Source: an uncultured Pelagibacteraceae bacterium
Lineage (GTDB): Bacteria; Pseudomonadota; Alphaproteobacteria; Pelagibacterales; Pelagibacteraceae
DNA length: 64,000 bases
Assembly: GCA_902611465.1 (NCBI GenBank)
Contig: CACLZS010000001.1
Location: 1 to 64,000, forward strand
Reading direction: 5' to 3'
Positions 1-10,524 of this stretch are shown one piece after another (position 1 is the stretch's first letter; each line of letters opens with the position of its first letter). Under the pieces are notes generated by a model. It did no database searches. It saw only the letters and a program-made list of their open reading frames with translations, and had not been told where the DNA came from. The position numbers were made by a program, and so were the translations under genes.

Positions 1-1107
1 ATTTAGCTGATGTGTGATTGTATTTTTACTTATTTCAAAAATTCCTATTTTTCCCATAAATTTATTTTTTTTATAAAATATTTTCTTTGAAATATTAAAA
101 TCATTTTCATAAATTAAAAAATAAACCAAACCAATTAAATCATAGCTTAAAAATGAAAGTTGATCGCCATCCAATCCATAAGTATTCTTGAATTCATTCA
201 TAAATATTTCATAATTAATTTTATTTATAGAGGGAAAATAAATTGGATGAAGAGAATTTTCTTTTAAAAGACTTTCATCAAACCACTGATTTAACGTTAT
301 ATAAGAAATTCTCTTTGATGAGACATCCGTGTATAAAAGAGATGTAGCAACACTTTTTAAATTTTCATCAAAATCTGCAATAACAACTGAGTCAAAATTT
401 ATATTTCCAAGGGTATCTTTTTTTTTTAAGCTTTGAATTTTTTTATCTTTGTCTTTAAATGATAATCCTTCTATTCTTTTTATTTCATTTTTAAGATTAT
501 TTTTTCTTACTTGATAATTTGTTAAATTTTCAATTTGTTTAGTGAGTTTAGTTGGTTCTCTATCATAATAAAATACTTTTTTATGTTTGATTTTAGTTTT
601 ATTGATTGCCTGTTCTATTTCATTTTTAAATTGTGACTTAGGTATTAAAAAAATACTATTTGATAAATTATTTATATCACTAAATTTTTTTATTGTTTGT
701 AATTGCGATATCGCATTAACTCCTGCACTAATTACATTTTTTGGATTATCGATTAATTTGTTTGTGAAAGATATAAAAGTTACATTTTTTAAGTCATCAA
801 GATATTTAATACTTTCATTAAATACTGGTCCAATAATTATTCTTACACCATTTTTATATAACTCTTTAGATACTTTTAAAGCATCAATAGGATTCGATTT
901 TGTATCTTTCGGAATTATCTCAATTCTATCATCATTTATTTTGTTTATTGCTAATCTAGTTGATTTTATAATTTTTTCTCCAATTAAAGAATTTTCACCA
1001 CTTAAGGGAACTATTAATCCAATCTTAATTTTTTCTGAAGCAAAAACATTTTGATATGTAAAGAATATACTCAATGTAAAAAATAACAATTTAATAAAAG
1101 TTTTCAT
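1..1107 (-). CDS. Penicillin-binding protein activator (LpoA-like) / periplasmic substrate-binding fold protein, C-terminus beyond window edge
   Basis: Manual minus-strand translation from ATG at 1107 (MKTFIKLLFFTLSIFFTYQNVFASEKIKIGLIVPLSGENSLIGEKIIKSTRLAINKIND...) stays open to position 1; signal peptide plus 'IGLIVPLSGENSLIGE' periplasmic-binding start; divergent neighbour of rsmI, a common proteobacterial arrangement. Confidence 0.75.
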   Translation of the reverse strand, partial: MKTFIKLLFFTLSIFFTYQNVFASEKIKIGLIVPLSGENSLIGEKIIKSTRLAINKINDDRIEIIPKDTKSNPIDALKVSKELYKNGVRIIIGPVFNESIKYLDDLKNVTFISFTNKLIDNPKNVISAGVNAISQLQTIKKFSDINNLSNSIFLIPKSQFKNEIEQAINKTKIKHKKVFYYDREPTKLTKQIENLTNYQVRKNNLKNEIKRIEGLSFKDKDKKIQSLKKKDTLGNINFDSVVIADFDENLKSVATSLLYTDVSSKRISYITLNQWFDESLLKENSLHPIYFPSINKINYEIFMNEFKNTYGLDGDQLSFLSYDLIGLVYFLIYENDFNISKKIFYKKNKFMGKIGIFEISKNTITHQLN

Positions 1108-1143
1108 TTAAGTTTTAATAATATATTTAAATAAAGAAGTCAT

Positions 1144-1995
1144 ATGAATCTAAATAACAATAAATTTAAACCAGGGCTATATTGTGTTGCTACCCCAATT
1201 GGAAATATGAGTGATATTTCATTTAGAGCTATTAAAATCCTTCAGGAGTCTGATTTAATCTTATGTGAAGATACAAGGGTTTCGAAAAAAATACTTCAAA
1301 AGTTCGAAATAAATAAAAGACTTATTTCAAATCATAAATTTAATGAAAATAAAAATTTAGAGAAGGTTATAGAAGTACTGAAAAATAATAAAATAGTATC
1401 TATGGTTTCTGATGCAGGTACACCTGCTGTTTCAGATCCTGGTAAAATATTAGTTAAAGAGTGTATTAAAAATAAAATTAATATTTTTCCTATTCCGGGT
1501 GCATCAGCGGTAAGTTCAGCAATATCAATAAGTGGGTTTTCTGACAATTTTTATTTTTGTGGATTTCTTCCAGAAAAACAAACTCAAGTTAAAAAATTAT
1601 TTAAAAATTTATCTTTGCTTGATAGCTCAATTATTTTTTTTGTCTCACCAAGTAAACTTGATAAAAGAATAGTTGATATAAAGGAATTTTTTTTAGATAG
1701 AAATATAGTTATTTGTAGAGAAATTACAAAATATCATGAGGAATATATTAGAACCTCAGTAAAAGAATTATCAAATGTTAATTTTTCAAGAAAAGGTGAG
1801 ATAACAGTTGTTATTTCTGAAGTAAATAAATCAAGATTAAGTTTTAAAGAACTTCAAGAATCAGATAAAAAAAAAATTAATAAATTAATAAATAAAATGT
1901 CAATTAAAGATATTGTAAAAAAAGTTTCACAGGATAGAGAAATTCCAAAAAAACTTATCTATAATTATTGTCTTAGTTTAAAGCATGAAAATTAA
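1144..1995 (+). CDS. rsmI: 16S rRNA (cytidine(1402)-2'-O)-methyltransferase RsmI
   Basis: GLYCVATPIGNMSDISFRAIKIL, EDTRVSKKIL, SDAGTPAVSDPG, PIPGASAV motifs. Confidence 0.95.
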   Translation: MNLNNNKFKPGLYCVATPIGNMSDISFRAIKILQESDLILCEDTRVSKKILQKFEINKRLISNHKFNENKNLEKVIEVLKNNKIVSMVSDAGTPAVSDPGKILVKECIKNKINIFPIPGASAVSSAISISGFSDNFYFCGFLPEKQTQVKKLFKNLSLLDSSIIFFVSPSKLDKRIVDIKEFFLDRNIVICREITKYHEEYIRTSVKELSNVNFSRKGEITVVISEVNKSRLSFKELQESDKKKINKLINKMSIKDIVKKVSQDREIPKKLIYNYCLSLKHEN

Positions 1996-2578
1996 AAAAA
2001 TCATAATTTTAATTAGTTTGGTGTTCATTACCAGTTGTGTTGGATACTCTTCTACAGGGGTTTTGGGAACTGGAGTTTCAATTGCATTAGACCCTAGAAG
2101 TCTTGGAACGCAAATAGATGATTCTATAATGCAACAAAATCTTAGAGCGAGATTAATATCAGCAGACAAAAGCTATATAATTTCAGTAAAAACTAAAATT
2201 CTTGATGGGCGGATCTTTCTTACAGGTAAAGTAAATTCTGTTGAAGACAAACTAAAAATTACAAAGTTGGCTTGGGAAATAAAGGGAGCAAGATCAGTAA
2301 ATAATGATTTACAAATTAAAGAAAAATTTGATTTTAAAAGATCTGCAAAAGATATTCTTATAACCTCACAACTGAGAGCAGCTATGATAGGTAACAAAAA
2401 AATTAAATCAGTTAACTATAATATCGATACTTATAAGAAAATTATTTATGTTTATGGTATAGCTCAAAATAAAACAGAAAGAGATGAGATTTCTAAAGAA
2501 GCTAAGCAGATTCTAGATGTTGAGGATGTAATTACTAGTATATTTTTAGTTGATGATCTTAGAGTTGTTAAAAAATAA
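1985..2578 (+). CDS. BON-domain outer-membrane lipoprotein (DolP/YraP-like)
   Basis: Lipobox (FITSC), two BON-like repeats (ILDGRIFLTGKVNSVEDKLKITKLAWEIKGARSVNNDL; KIIYVYGIAQNKTERDEISKEA); overlaps rsmI by 11 nt. Confidence 0.85.
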   Translation: MKIKKIIILISLVFITSCVGYSSTGVLGTGVSIALDPRSLGTQIDDSIMQQNLRARLISADKSYIISVKTKILDGRIFLTGKVNSVEDKLKITKLAWEIKGARSVNNDLQIKEKFDFKRSAKDILITSQLRAAMIGNKKIKSVNYNIDTYKKIIYVYGIAQNKTERDEISKEAKQILDVEDVITSIFLVDDLRVVKK

Positions 2579-2586
2579 ATATAAAA

Positions 2587-4875
2587 TTAATTTGTCTTCT
2601 TATATTTAATTACTCCAGCAGAATATGCAGCAACAGATGCTAAATCTAATATTTCGGAAGTAGAAGATCTCAAAGGTGCAATTTCTATTGGTTGAGCAAG
2701 ACCAATTAATAGTGGACCAATAACCTTAGCACCTCCTAATGATTTCATGATTTTATAAGAAATTGCAGCACTATGTTGACCTGGCATTATTAAAATATTT
2801 GCATTTCCTACAATTTCTGAAAATGGATATAAATCAGAATATTCCTCATTTAGTGCTACATCAGGTTGCATATCACCATCAAACTTAAAATCTACTTTTC
2901 GATTTTTTAATATTTCTACAGCATCTCTTATATGTTTCGTTCTACTAGTTATTGGTTGACCAAATGTTGAATGAGATAAAAAAGCAACTTTAGGATCAAA
3001 TCCAAATAATCTCACAACTCTTGCTGACGAAATTGCTATATTAGCTAATTCCTCAGAGGAAGGATATTCATTTACTGACGTATCTCCAATAAAAACTGTT
3101 TTACCCTTGCTAACTACCATATTTAATCCAAACATTATTTCTCCCTCTCTTGGTGGAATAACTTTTTTAATTTTTTCCAATGACTGAGAATATCTTCTAG
3201 TGTTGCCTGTTACCATTGCATCTGCATCTCCACATTCAACCATACATGATGACCAAATAACTCTATCATTTCTTATCATTCTATCACAATCTCTCTCTAG
3301 TAAACCGTGATCTCTGTGCAACTTCTTAAAAAGAAATTTTACATATTTTGCTCTCAATTTTTTGTCAGTAGAATTAACAATTTTTATATCTAAGTTTTCT
3401 CCATACCCAATTTCTTTTAGTCTTTGTTTGACCACATTCTCTTTTGCAACAATTATTGGAGTTCCCAAGCCACCATTTTTAAATGCGATTGCAGCTTTAA
3501 GTGTATTTTCATCTTCACCATCAGCAAACACAACAGTTTTTTGATTTTTTTTGACCTTAGAATTTATCCCTTGCAGAATAGTTACTGAGGGATCCAATCT
3601 TTGTTTTAATTGTTCCGAGTATAAATTAAAATTTTCTATTTTTTTTCTAGCAACTCCAGTTTTAATTGCAGCTTTTGCTACTGCTACTGGGATTACACTT
3701 ATGAGTCTTGGATCAAATGTAGATGGAATAATATAGTCTTTTCCATACTTAGGTCTGTCTCCTCCCATTGCTGCTGCAACTTCATCAGGAACTCTTTCTC
3801 TAGCTAATTTAGCAATTGCATTAGCTGCAGAAATCTTCATTTCTTCATTTATTGTTTTTGCCCTTACATCTAGTGCCCCTCTAAATATATAAGGAAAACC
3901 AAGTAAATTATTAACTTGATTTGCATAATCTGATCTACCAGTTGCTATTATTGCATCTTTTCTAATTTTATAAGCTTCTTCTGGTAAAATTTCTGGATCA
4001 GGGTTAGCGCATGCAAATATAATTGGATTTTTGGCCATTTGTTTAATCATTTCTTTTTTTAGAATTCCAGCTGACGACAATCCTAAAAAAACATCTGCAT
4101 TTTTTAACGCATCACTTAAAGTCTTACTTTTTGTTTTTTTTGCATACCTTAATTTCCACTTGCTCAATCCTTTTCTATCAAAACTAATTACTCCTTTACT
4201 GTCTATCATCGTTAAATTATTTTTTTTTACTCCCAATTTTAAAAATAGATCTGAGCAAGCCATAGCAGATGCTCCAGCACCATTTACAACAACCTTTATT
4301 TTAGAAATTTTTTTTTTTGTAATATGTATTGAATTAATGAGTGCTGCTGAGGTTATTATTGCTGTTCCGTGTTGGTCATCATGGAATACAGGTATATCAA
4401 GTATTTTTTTTAAATTTTCCTCAATTATAAAACATTCTGGGGCAGCAATATCTTCAAGATTAATACCTCCAAAACTGACAGCAAAATTTTTTATACTATT
4501 AACTATTTCCTTGGGATCTTTGCTATCAATTTCTAAATCAATAGCATCTATATCTGCAAATCTTTTAAATAATACTGCTTTACCTTCCATTACAGGTTTT
4601 GATGCAATTGCTCCCAAGTTTCCTAATCCTAAAATTGCTGATCCATTACTAATTACGGCAACTAAGTTGCCCTTAGTTGTATAATCGTAGGCTTTTTCAG
4701 GGTTCCTGTAAATTTCTTTAACTGGTACTGCAACACCTGGAGAGTATGCTAAAGCCAAGTCCCTCTTTGATGTCATTGGTTTTGATGAATTTATCTCAAT
4801 CTTGCCAGATTTATTTGAATTGTGAAATTCTAGAGCCTCTTTATCTGAATAATGTTCAATTTTGTTTTTTTTCAT
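2587..4875 (-). CDS. maeB: NADP-dependent malic enzyme with C-terminal phosphotransacetylase-like domain
   Basis: RDLALAYSPGVAVPVKEI, FHDDQHGTAIITSAAL, C-terminal Pta-like domain; 762 aa. Confidence 0.95.
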   Translation of the reverse strand: MKKNKIEHYSDKEALEFHNSNKSGKIEINSSKPMTSKRDLALAYSPGVAVPVKEIYRNPEKAYDYTTKGNLVAVISNGSAILGLGNLGAIASKPVMEGKAVLFKRFADIDAIDLEIDSKDPKEIVNSIKNFAVSFGGINLEDIAAPECFIIEENLKKILDIPVFHDDQHGTAIITSAALINSIHITKKKISKIKVVVNGAGASAMACSDLFLKLGVKKNNLTMIDSKGVISFDRKGLSKWKLRYAKKTKSKTLSDALKNADVFLGLSSAGILKKEMIKQMAKNPIIFACANPDPEILPEEAYKIRKDAIIATGRSDYANQVNNLLGFPYIFRGALDVRAKTINEEMKISAANAIAKLARERVPDEVAAAMGGDRPKYGKDYIIPSTFDPRLISVIPVAVAKAAIKTGVARKKIENFNLYSEQLKQRLDPSVTILQGINSKVKKNQKTVVFADGEDENTLKAAIAFKNGGLGTPIIVAKENVVKQRLKEIGYGENLDIKIVNSTDKKLRAKYVKFLFKKLHRDHGLLERDCDRMIRNDRVIWSSCMVECGDADAMVTGNTRRYSQSLEKIKKVIPPREGEIMFGLNMVVSKGKTVFIGDTSVNEYPSSEELANIAISSARVVRLFGFDPKVAFLSHSTFGQPITSRTKHIRDAVEILKNRKVDFKFDGDMQPDVALNEEYSDLYPFSEIVGNANILIMPGQHSAAISYKIMKSLGGAKVIGPLLIGLAQPIEIAPLRSSTSEILDLASVAAYSAGVIKYKKTN

Positions 4876-4924
4876 TAGCTAAATTAAATATACTATTAAG
4901 GTAAATTTAGGACTAATATGATTT

Positions 4925-6454
4925 ATGAACCTCATTAAGTCAACAAGCACATTTAGTCTATTTGTTTTGCTTAGTAGGGTTCTAGGTTACGTAAGAGACT
5001 TTTTTATAGCAATATATCTTGGTTCAGGACCTTTAGCAGATGCCTTTTTTGTAGCTTTTAGAATTCCAAATACTTTTAGAAGATTATTTTCAGAGGGAAC
5101 TTTTAATGCTGCATTTGTTCCATCTTATTCTTCAGAACTTCTTAAAGGAAAAAAAAAAGCAAACACATTTGCAAATACGATTTTTAATTTATTGTTGTTG
5201 GGGTTGTTCTTTACAATCCTAATAATTGAAATATTTATGCCAGCATTTATTAAAATAATTGCACCAGGTTTTTCAAATGACCCACAAAAATTAAATATCG
5301 CAATTGATTTAACTAGAATAACATTTCCATTCTTATTTTTTATTAGCCTTGGATCATTTTTTTCAGCAATTTTAAACTCTCATAATAAATTTGCAGCAGC
5401 AGCTGCAGCGCCAATTATTCTTAATATAATGTTAATAATTTGTCTGTCATATGCTGAAAATTTAAATGACAATTTGGTTTATTACTTATCATATGTAGTC
5501 ACTTTTGCTGGCCTTATTCAATTTATTTTTTTATTAATATTTGTTAAAAAATATTTTGTAATAAACATAAATTTTAATTTAAAAATAAATAAGAAAGTCA
5601 AAAACTTTTTTAGTAAACTTTTACCAAGCATATTTTCATCAGGTGTAACCCAAATAAATATCTTAGTCGGAACAATTATTGCTTCATTTCAAGCAAGCGC
5701 TGTTTCATATTTGTATTATGCTGATAGAATTTATCAAATAAATTTAGCAATTGCTGGTATTGCAATAGGTACAGTAATACTCCCAAACCTTAGTCGACAT
5801 ATTAAAAGCAATAACTCGTTAAAAACGAGAGAACTACAAAATAAAGCTTTAGAATTGAGTTTATTTTTAAGTTTACCGGCATCACTTGCTCTAATCGTTG
5901 GTTCAGAGCAAATAACATCTGCTTTATTTGGATATGGTTCTTTCGACAAGGTAAGTGTTAGTAATTCTGCAAAAGCTTTATTTTATTTTTCTTTTGGGCT
6001 GCCAGCATTTTCTTTGATCAAAATATTTTCAACCTTTTTATTTGCAAGAAATGATACTAAAACACCATTTAAATATTCTTTGATTTCTGTAATTTTAAAT
6101 ATCATAATTAGTCTGATGTTTTTTTCAAAGGTTGGATTTATTATAATACCAATCGCAACTACAATCTCCTCATGGTTTAATGGAATTATCTTATTAATTT
6201 TCGTAATTAATAAAAATTACTTTAAATTTAGTTCAAATTTTATTATTCAAATATCAAAAATTATTTTCTCAAATATAATTGCAATTTTCATATTTTATTT
6301 TTTGATAAATCTTTTAGAAAGCTCATTAGTTTATGTAAATAATTATAAATTTATTTTTATTGTTTTAATTGTTTTATCAACTTTTGTTTCATACATTGGA
6401 ATTTCAATTATTATAAAAACCTTTAAAATTTCAGATATTAATTTAAAGTATTAA
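4925..6454 (+). CDS. murJ: Lipid II flippase MurJ (MviN)
   Basis: Polytopic 509 aa; STFSLFVLLSRVLGYVRDFFIA, DAFFVAFRIPNTFRRLFSEGTFNAAFVP. Confidence 0.95.
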   Translation: MNLIKSTSTFSLFVLLSRVLGYVRDFFIAIYLGSGPLADAFFVAFRIPNTFRRLFSEGTFNAAFVPSYSSELLKGKKKANTFANTIFNLLLLGLFFTILIIEIFMPAFIKIIAPGFSNDPQKLNIAIDLTRITFPFLFFISLGSFFSAILNSHNKFAAAAAAPIILNIMLIICLSYAENLNDNLVYYLSYVVTFAGLIQFIFLLIFVKKYFVININFNLKINKKVKNFFSKLLPSIFSSGVTQINILVGTIIASFQASAVSYLYYADRIYQINLAIAGIAIGTVILPNLSRHIKSNNSLKTRELQNKALELSLFLSLPASLALIVGSEQITSALFGYGSFDKVSVSNSAKALFYFSFGLPAFSLIKIFSTFLFARNDTKTPFKYSLISVILNIIISLMFFSKVGFIIIPIATTISSWFNGIILLIFVINKNYFKFSSNFIIQISKIIFSNIIAIFIFYFLINLLESSLVYVNNYKFIFIVLIVLSTFVSYIGISIIIKTFKISDINLKY

Positions 6455-6457
6455 AAA

Positions 6458-7459
6458 ATGTCCAAAAAAATATTCTCTGGTGTTCAGCCTACTGGCAATC
6501 TTCATTTAGGTAACTACCTTGGAGCTATTAAAAATTTTGTAGATTTAAATAATGATAATCAAAATGAATGTATTTTTTGTGTTGTAGATTTACATGCAAT
6601 TACTGTTAAGCAAGATAAAGATCAATTAAAGAATAATATTCGTGAAACAACTGCAACATTTATAGCAAGCGGCATTGATCCAAGTAAAAGTATTATTTTT
6701 AATCAATCAAAAGTTCATGCACATACAGAGGGCTCATGGATTTTGAGTTGTATGGCTCCAATGGGTTGGCTAAATAGAATGACACAATTTAAAGAAAAAG
6801 CTGGAAAGGATAAGGAAAAGGCTTCAGTTGGTTTGTATATTTATCCTATATTAATGGCTAGTGATATATTACTTTATGATGCTACACATGTACCTGTAGG
6901 AGAAGATCAGAAACAGCATTTAGAATTAACAAGAGACATAGCTCAAAAATTTAATAAAGATTTTGACTGTGAAGATTTTTTAAGGGTACCAGAACCATTA
7001 ATAAAAAAAGATTTTTCAAGAATCATGAGTTTAAAAGACGGTTTAAAAAAAATGAGTAAATCAGATCCATCAGATCTTAGTAGAATTAATTTAACCGATA
7101 CAAAAGACGAAATTATAAATAAAATTAAAAAAGCTAAAACAGACTCTTTTTCTCTTCCCAATGAAGAACACAAATTAAAAGATAGGCCAGAAGCTGAAAA
7201 TTTACTTGGAATATATTCTAGTGTTTTAAATCAAACTTTAGATAAAACCTTAGATGAATTTGGTGGAAAAAATTTTTCAGATCTAAAAAGTCAATTAGCA
7301 GAAGTTTTATCAAGTAAAATTTCCCCAATTTCCAACGAGATAAAAAAATTAGTCAATGATCGAAATTATTTAGATAAAGTTCTTGTAGAAGGATCAAATA
7401 AGGCTGAAGAAATCGCAGGAAAAAAAATAAAAGAAATGAAGAAAATAATAGGATTTTAA
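6458..7459 (+). CDS. trpS: Tryptophanyl-tRNA synthetase
   Basis: [22 protein letters not shown] motif ([10 protein letters not shown]). Confidence 0.97.
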   Translation: MSKKIFSGVQPTGNLHLGNYLGAIKNFVDLNNDNQNECIFCVVDLHAITVKQDKDQLKNNIRETTATFIASGIDPSKSIIFNQSKVHAHTEGSWILSCMAPMGWLNRMTQFKEKAGKDKEKASVGLYIYPILMASDILLYDATHVPVGEDQKQHLELTRDIAQKFNKDFDCEDFLRVPEPLIKKDFSRIMSLKDGLKKMSKSDPSDLSRINLTDTKDEIINKIKKAKTDSFSLPNEEHKLKDRPEAENLLGIYSSVLNQTLDKTLDEFGGKNFSDLKSQLAEVLSSKISPISNEIKKLVNDRNYLDKVLVEGSNKAEEIAGKKIKEMKKIIGF

Positions 7460-7497
7460 ATTCTTTAAATTTAAGAATTTATCGCTATATAAGAAGT

Positions 7498-8040
7498 ATG
7501 TTTATTCGAACTCAGGAAACTCCAAACCCAAATTCTCTTAAATTTCTTCCAGGTAAAAGGGTATCAAACGATGGGCCCTACGAATTTTTAAATGTGAACC
7601 AAACAGAAATTCCTTTATTAAAAAATATTTTATCAATTAATGGTGTTTCAGGAATATTTTTGAGTGAGGATTTTATATCAATAAATAAAATTCAAGATGA
7701 AAAATGGGAAAATATAAAGCATATTGTTATTTCACATTTAAACGAATTCTATGATGAAGGTAATGAGTTTATTATAAATAAAAAGTCAGAAACAACCGAT
7801 AGCAATGATTATAGTGAGATTGAAAATAAAATTATTAAAATATTAGAAACTAAAATTAGGCCAGCTGTAGCGAGAGATGGTGGAGATATAACATTTAAAG
7901 AATTTAAAGATGGAAAAGTTACAGTTATGTTAAAAGGTAGTTGTTCTGGATGCCCCTCTTCAACTTTAACTTTAAAACAAGGCGTCCAAAACCTACTTTG
8001 TCATTACATTCCAGAAGTTAAAGAAGTTTTAGCTGTATAA
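7498..8040 (+). CDS. Fe-S cluster scaffold/carrier NfuA-like (Nfu_N + NifU C-terminal domain)
   Basis: MFIRTQETPNPNSLKFLPG and RPAVARDGGDITF...GSCSGCPSSTLTLKQGV. Confidence 0.93.
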   Translation: MFIRTQETPNPNSLKFLPGKRVSNDGPYEFLNVNQTEIPLLKNILSINGVSGIFLSEDFISINKIQDEKWENIKHIVISHLNEFYDEGNEFIINKKSETTDSNDYSEIENKIIKILETKIRPAVARDGGDITFKEFKDGKVTVMLKGSCSGCPSSTLTLKQGVQNLLCHYIPEVKEVLAV

Positions 8041-8076
8041 TATCACTTCTATCAATTATAAGAATTAAAAATAGTT

Positions 8077-9159
8077 ATGAAAAAAATAAGTTTTGGAAAA
8101 AAACAAGATAATAGTAATCTAAATTTCTTTAAAACTTTGTTAACAAGTTTAGCTATAATTTTAGTATTCTCAATTTTACCAAATTTAGTTAGTTTTATTA
8201 AAAATAATTTTAAATCAAATGAAGTTGTCCTTAATTCCTCAAAACAAAGTTTTCAGGAAATATTAGATAAGCAGAATAAAAAAAATAAAATAATAAAAGA
8301 TACTATAAAAGATAGATTTTCATGGAATATTTTCGAAGACATTGATGTTTTCGGTAAAGATGAAGAGGATAAAGATCCTCAAAGATTGAGTGCCTCAACA
8401 ATTGAAGAACTATTTAGAGATAATGAATATGATCTCGATACTGTTAAAAAAACTAAATTAGTCAATGTAGGCAATCAATTAACAAAGCTTCCTAAAGAAC
8501 TAAAAAATATTGAAAGTCCCAAAAAAAGAAAAAAACTATTTATTAAAATTGTACTACCATTGATTATTGAAGAAAATCTTAAAATAAGATTTGATAGAAA
8601 AAAACTTTTTGAAATTTTAAATAAAAATAACACCTCATCACGTGATAAAGCTTGGGTTGAACTTAAATTTAAACAGTATGGTATTAAAAATAATGATTTA
8701 GCAAAACTTAAAATAAGAATGGATGAAATTCCAGTTTCATTAGCAATAGCTCAAGCTGCAAAAGAAACTGGTTGGGGAAGTTCGAGATTTGCACAAGAAG
8801 GTAATGCATTATTTGGGCAGTGGACTTGGTCTGGTGAAGGTATTAAGCCTTTAGAAGTTGAAAAAGATAAAAAACACAGAGTCGCAAAGTTTAAAATTTT
8901 GAAAGCTTCTGTAAGAGCTTATCAAAGAAATTTAAATACACATCCTAGCTATAAAGAATTTAGGATTGAGCGAGCAATTCAAAGAGATAATGATGAAAAG
9001 TTAGACAGTTTAAAACTAGTTAATTTTTTAGAAAAATATGCTGAAACAGGCAAAAAATATACAGAAGTTCTTAAAGAAATTATTAATCAGAATTCTTTAA
9101 CTGATTTTGATGATGTAGATATTTTACCAACAAGTTTAAAAATGAAGAATCTAATTTAG
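8077..9159 (+). CDS. Bax-like glucosaminidase-domain membrane-anchored protein
   Basis: N-terminal TM segment; PVSLAIAQAAKETGWGSSRFAQEGNALFGQWTWSGEGIKP glucosaminidase motif. Confidence 0.88.
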   Translation: MKKISFGKKQDNSNLNFFKTLLTSLAIILVFSILPNLVSFIKNNFKSNEVVLNSSKQSFQEILDKQNKKNKIIKDTIKDRFSWNIFEDIDVFGKDEEDKDPQRLSASTIEELFRDNEYDLDTVKKTKLVNVGNQLTKLPKELKNIESPKKRKKLFIKIVLPLIIEENLKIRFDRKKLFEILNKNNTSSRDKAWVELKFKQYGIKNNDLAKLKIRMDEIPVSLAIAQAAKETGWGSSRFAQEGNALFGQWTWSGEGIKPLEVEKDKKHRVAKFKILKASVRAYQRNLNTHPSYKEFRIERAIQRDNDEKLDSLKLVNFLEKYAETGKKYTEVLKEIINQNSLTDFDDVDILPTSLKMKNLI

Positions 9160-10203
9160 AGTAAATTGAGTTCCAAACCATCTCCATCCATCTTTATCTT
9201 GCATTGAACAATTAATTCTCCCTCTTCTTGGTAAAAATTTTTCAGTAAATATAACTTCAATTTTATCTTTTTTATAATTTAGTTTAGAGTTTTTCCAATC
9301 ACCACCTTCATTTGAAAAGCAATTTATTTTATTAATTTTAGGTTGATCATTAAAAAATTCTATTACTAGTTTAGGTGGATTGTTAGTATCTTCCAAAAAT
9401 TTTTCTTCTGGAGTTATAACTTTATATTGAATTGGCAAAAGATTAATTAAAAATTTAAATCTTTCAAGGTCTCCATATTTCTCATTTATTGGAAATCTAG
9501 GTAACTCATATTTATCTTTATTTAAATCTATAACTCCTGAATGTTGTCCAAAAGCATAGTCAAATTTTTCAGTAATATATTTTTTTTGTTCTAAACTATA
9601 CTCTCCGAACGGATATGAAAAAAACTTAGAATTATAGCCAAGATTTTTCTCAAATATTTTTACTGATTTAAGAATATCTTTTTCAAATTTTTCAAAATTA
9701 TATTTTACTAAGTATTCATGTGAATGTGAATGATTTCCTATAAATACAAAATCTTCATTTGATATCTCTATAATTTCATCCCAATTCATATAACCTTTAT
9801 TACCTACAGCCTCTGTTGAAACAAATAAAATGAAAGGGATCTTGTCTTTTTTTAGAATTGGCCATGCATTTAAATAAAAAGAGGAGAATGCATCATCAAT
9901 AGTAAGTAAAATTTTTTTTTCTTCACTTACTTTATTAAACTCTAATTCAAAGTTTTTCGGATTTAAAAAAGAAAAATTATTTTCTCTGATAATATTTAAA
10001 TGTTCTTGAAATACGTCAATTTTTATATTGGTAGAAGGATATTTATTTTCTTCAAATCTATGATACATCAAGGCTAAAATTCCCTTTTCTTTAGGTTCAT
10101 ATTTTTTGTTTACAGGATCTGCGTAAGCATTTAAAAAAAATAAGAAAATAATGATAAATTTGATAATTGATGCGGCTAAGGAAGAAATTGTTTTTGTGAT
10201 CAT
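9151..10203 (-). CDS. Polysaccharide deacetylase family protein (NodB homology), exported
   Basis: LALMYHRFEENKYPSTNIKID, ILLTIDDAFSSFY, GNHSHSHEY, FSYPFGEY; ORF runs to 10230, but the signal-peptide-compatible Met is at 10203 (or a non-ATG start further in). Confidence 0.88.
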   Translation of the reverse strand: MITKTISSLAASIIKFIIIFLFFLNAYADPVNKKYEPKEKGILALMYHRFEENKYPSTNIKIDVFQEHLNIIRENNFSFLNPKNFELEFNKVSEEKKILLTIDDAFSSFYLNAWPILKKDKIPFILFVSTEAVGNKGYMNWDEIIEISNEDFVFIGNHSHSHEYLVKYNFEKFEKDILKSVKIFEKNLGYNSKFFSYPFGEYSLEQKKYITEKFDYAFGQHSGVIDLNKDKYELPRFPINEKYGDLERFKFLINLLPIQYKVITPEEKFLEDTNNPPKLVIEFFNDQPKINKINCFSNEGGDWKNSKLNYKKDKIEVIFTEKFLPRRGRINCSMQDKDGWRWFGTQFTLN

Positions 10204-10516
10204 CGCTGATAAACAATCATATACTAGCAAACATATAAACAGTAGAGAAAACTTTGATAATTTTATGAAACTACTTTTGAAATTTTTGAATATAAAAAAA
10301 ATTAAAATAAGTGATATTCATAGAATATTTGTCAATTTGGGACCTGGTAAATTTACCAGTCTCAGAATTTCCTTATCTGTAGCCAAAGCTATTTGTTTGG
10401 CAAACAGTGCGTCTTTGTTTGGATTTAAATCGCATGATTTAATTAATAAAAATTATAAAAATTTAATAAAATTGGATATAAATAAAAGTTTGATAAAACC
10501 TGTATATTCAAGTTAG
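10151..10516 (+). CDS. tsaB: TsaB-like tRNA t6A biosynthesis protein, short (121 aa)
   Basis: MINLIIDAAKEE and NLGPGKFTSLRISLSVAKAICLA correspond to the TsaB GPGSFTGLRIG region; ORF ends soon after. Confidence 0.75.
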   Translation: MINLIIDAAKEEIVFVIIADKQSYTSKHINSRENFDNFMKLLLKFLNIKKIKISDIHRIFVNLGPGKFTSLRISLSVAKAICLANSASLFGFKSHDLINKNYKNLIKLDINKSLIKPVYSS

Positions 10517-10524
10517 AATAAATT

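Noticed and set aside
587-1054. 155-aa plus-strand ORF
   Set aside because: Antisense to the LpoA-like gene, which has clear signal peptide and family-like coding sequence on the minus strand; composition is typical of AT-rich antisense reading.
4031-4684. 217-aa plus-strand ORF
   Set aside because: Lies entirely antisense within maeB, whose protein is strongly recognisable; long antisense ORFs arise from codon bias here.
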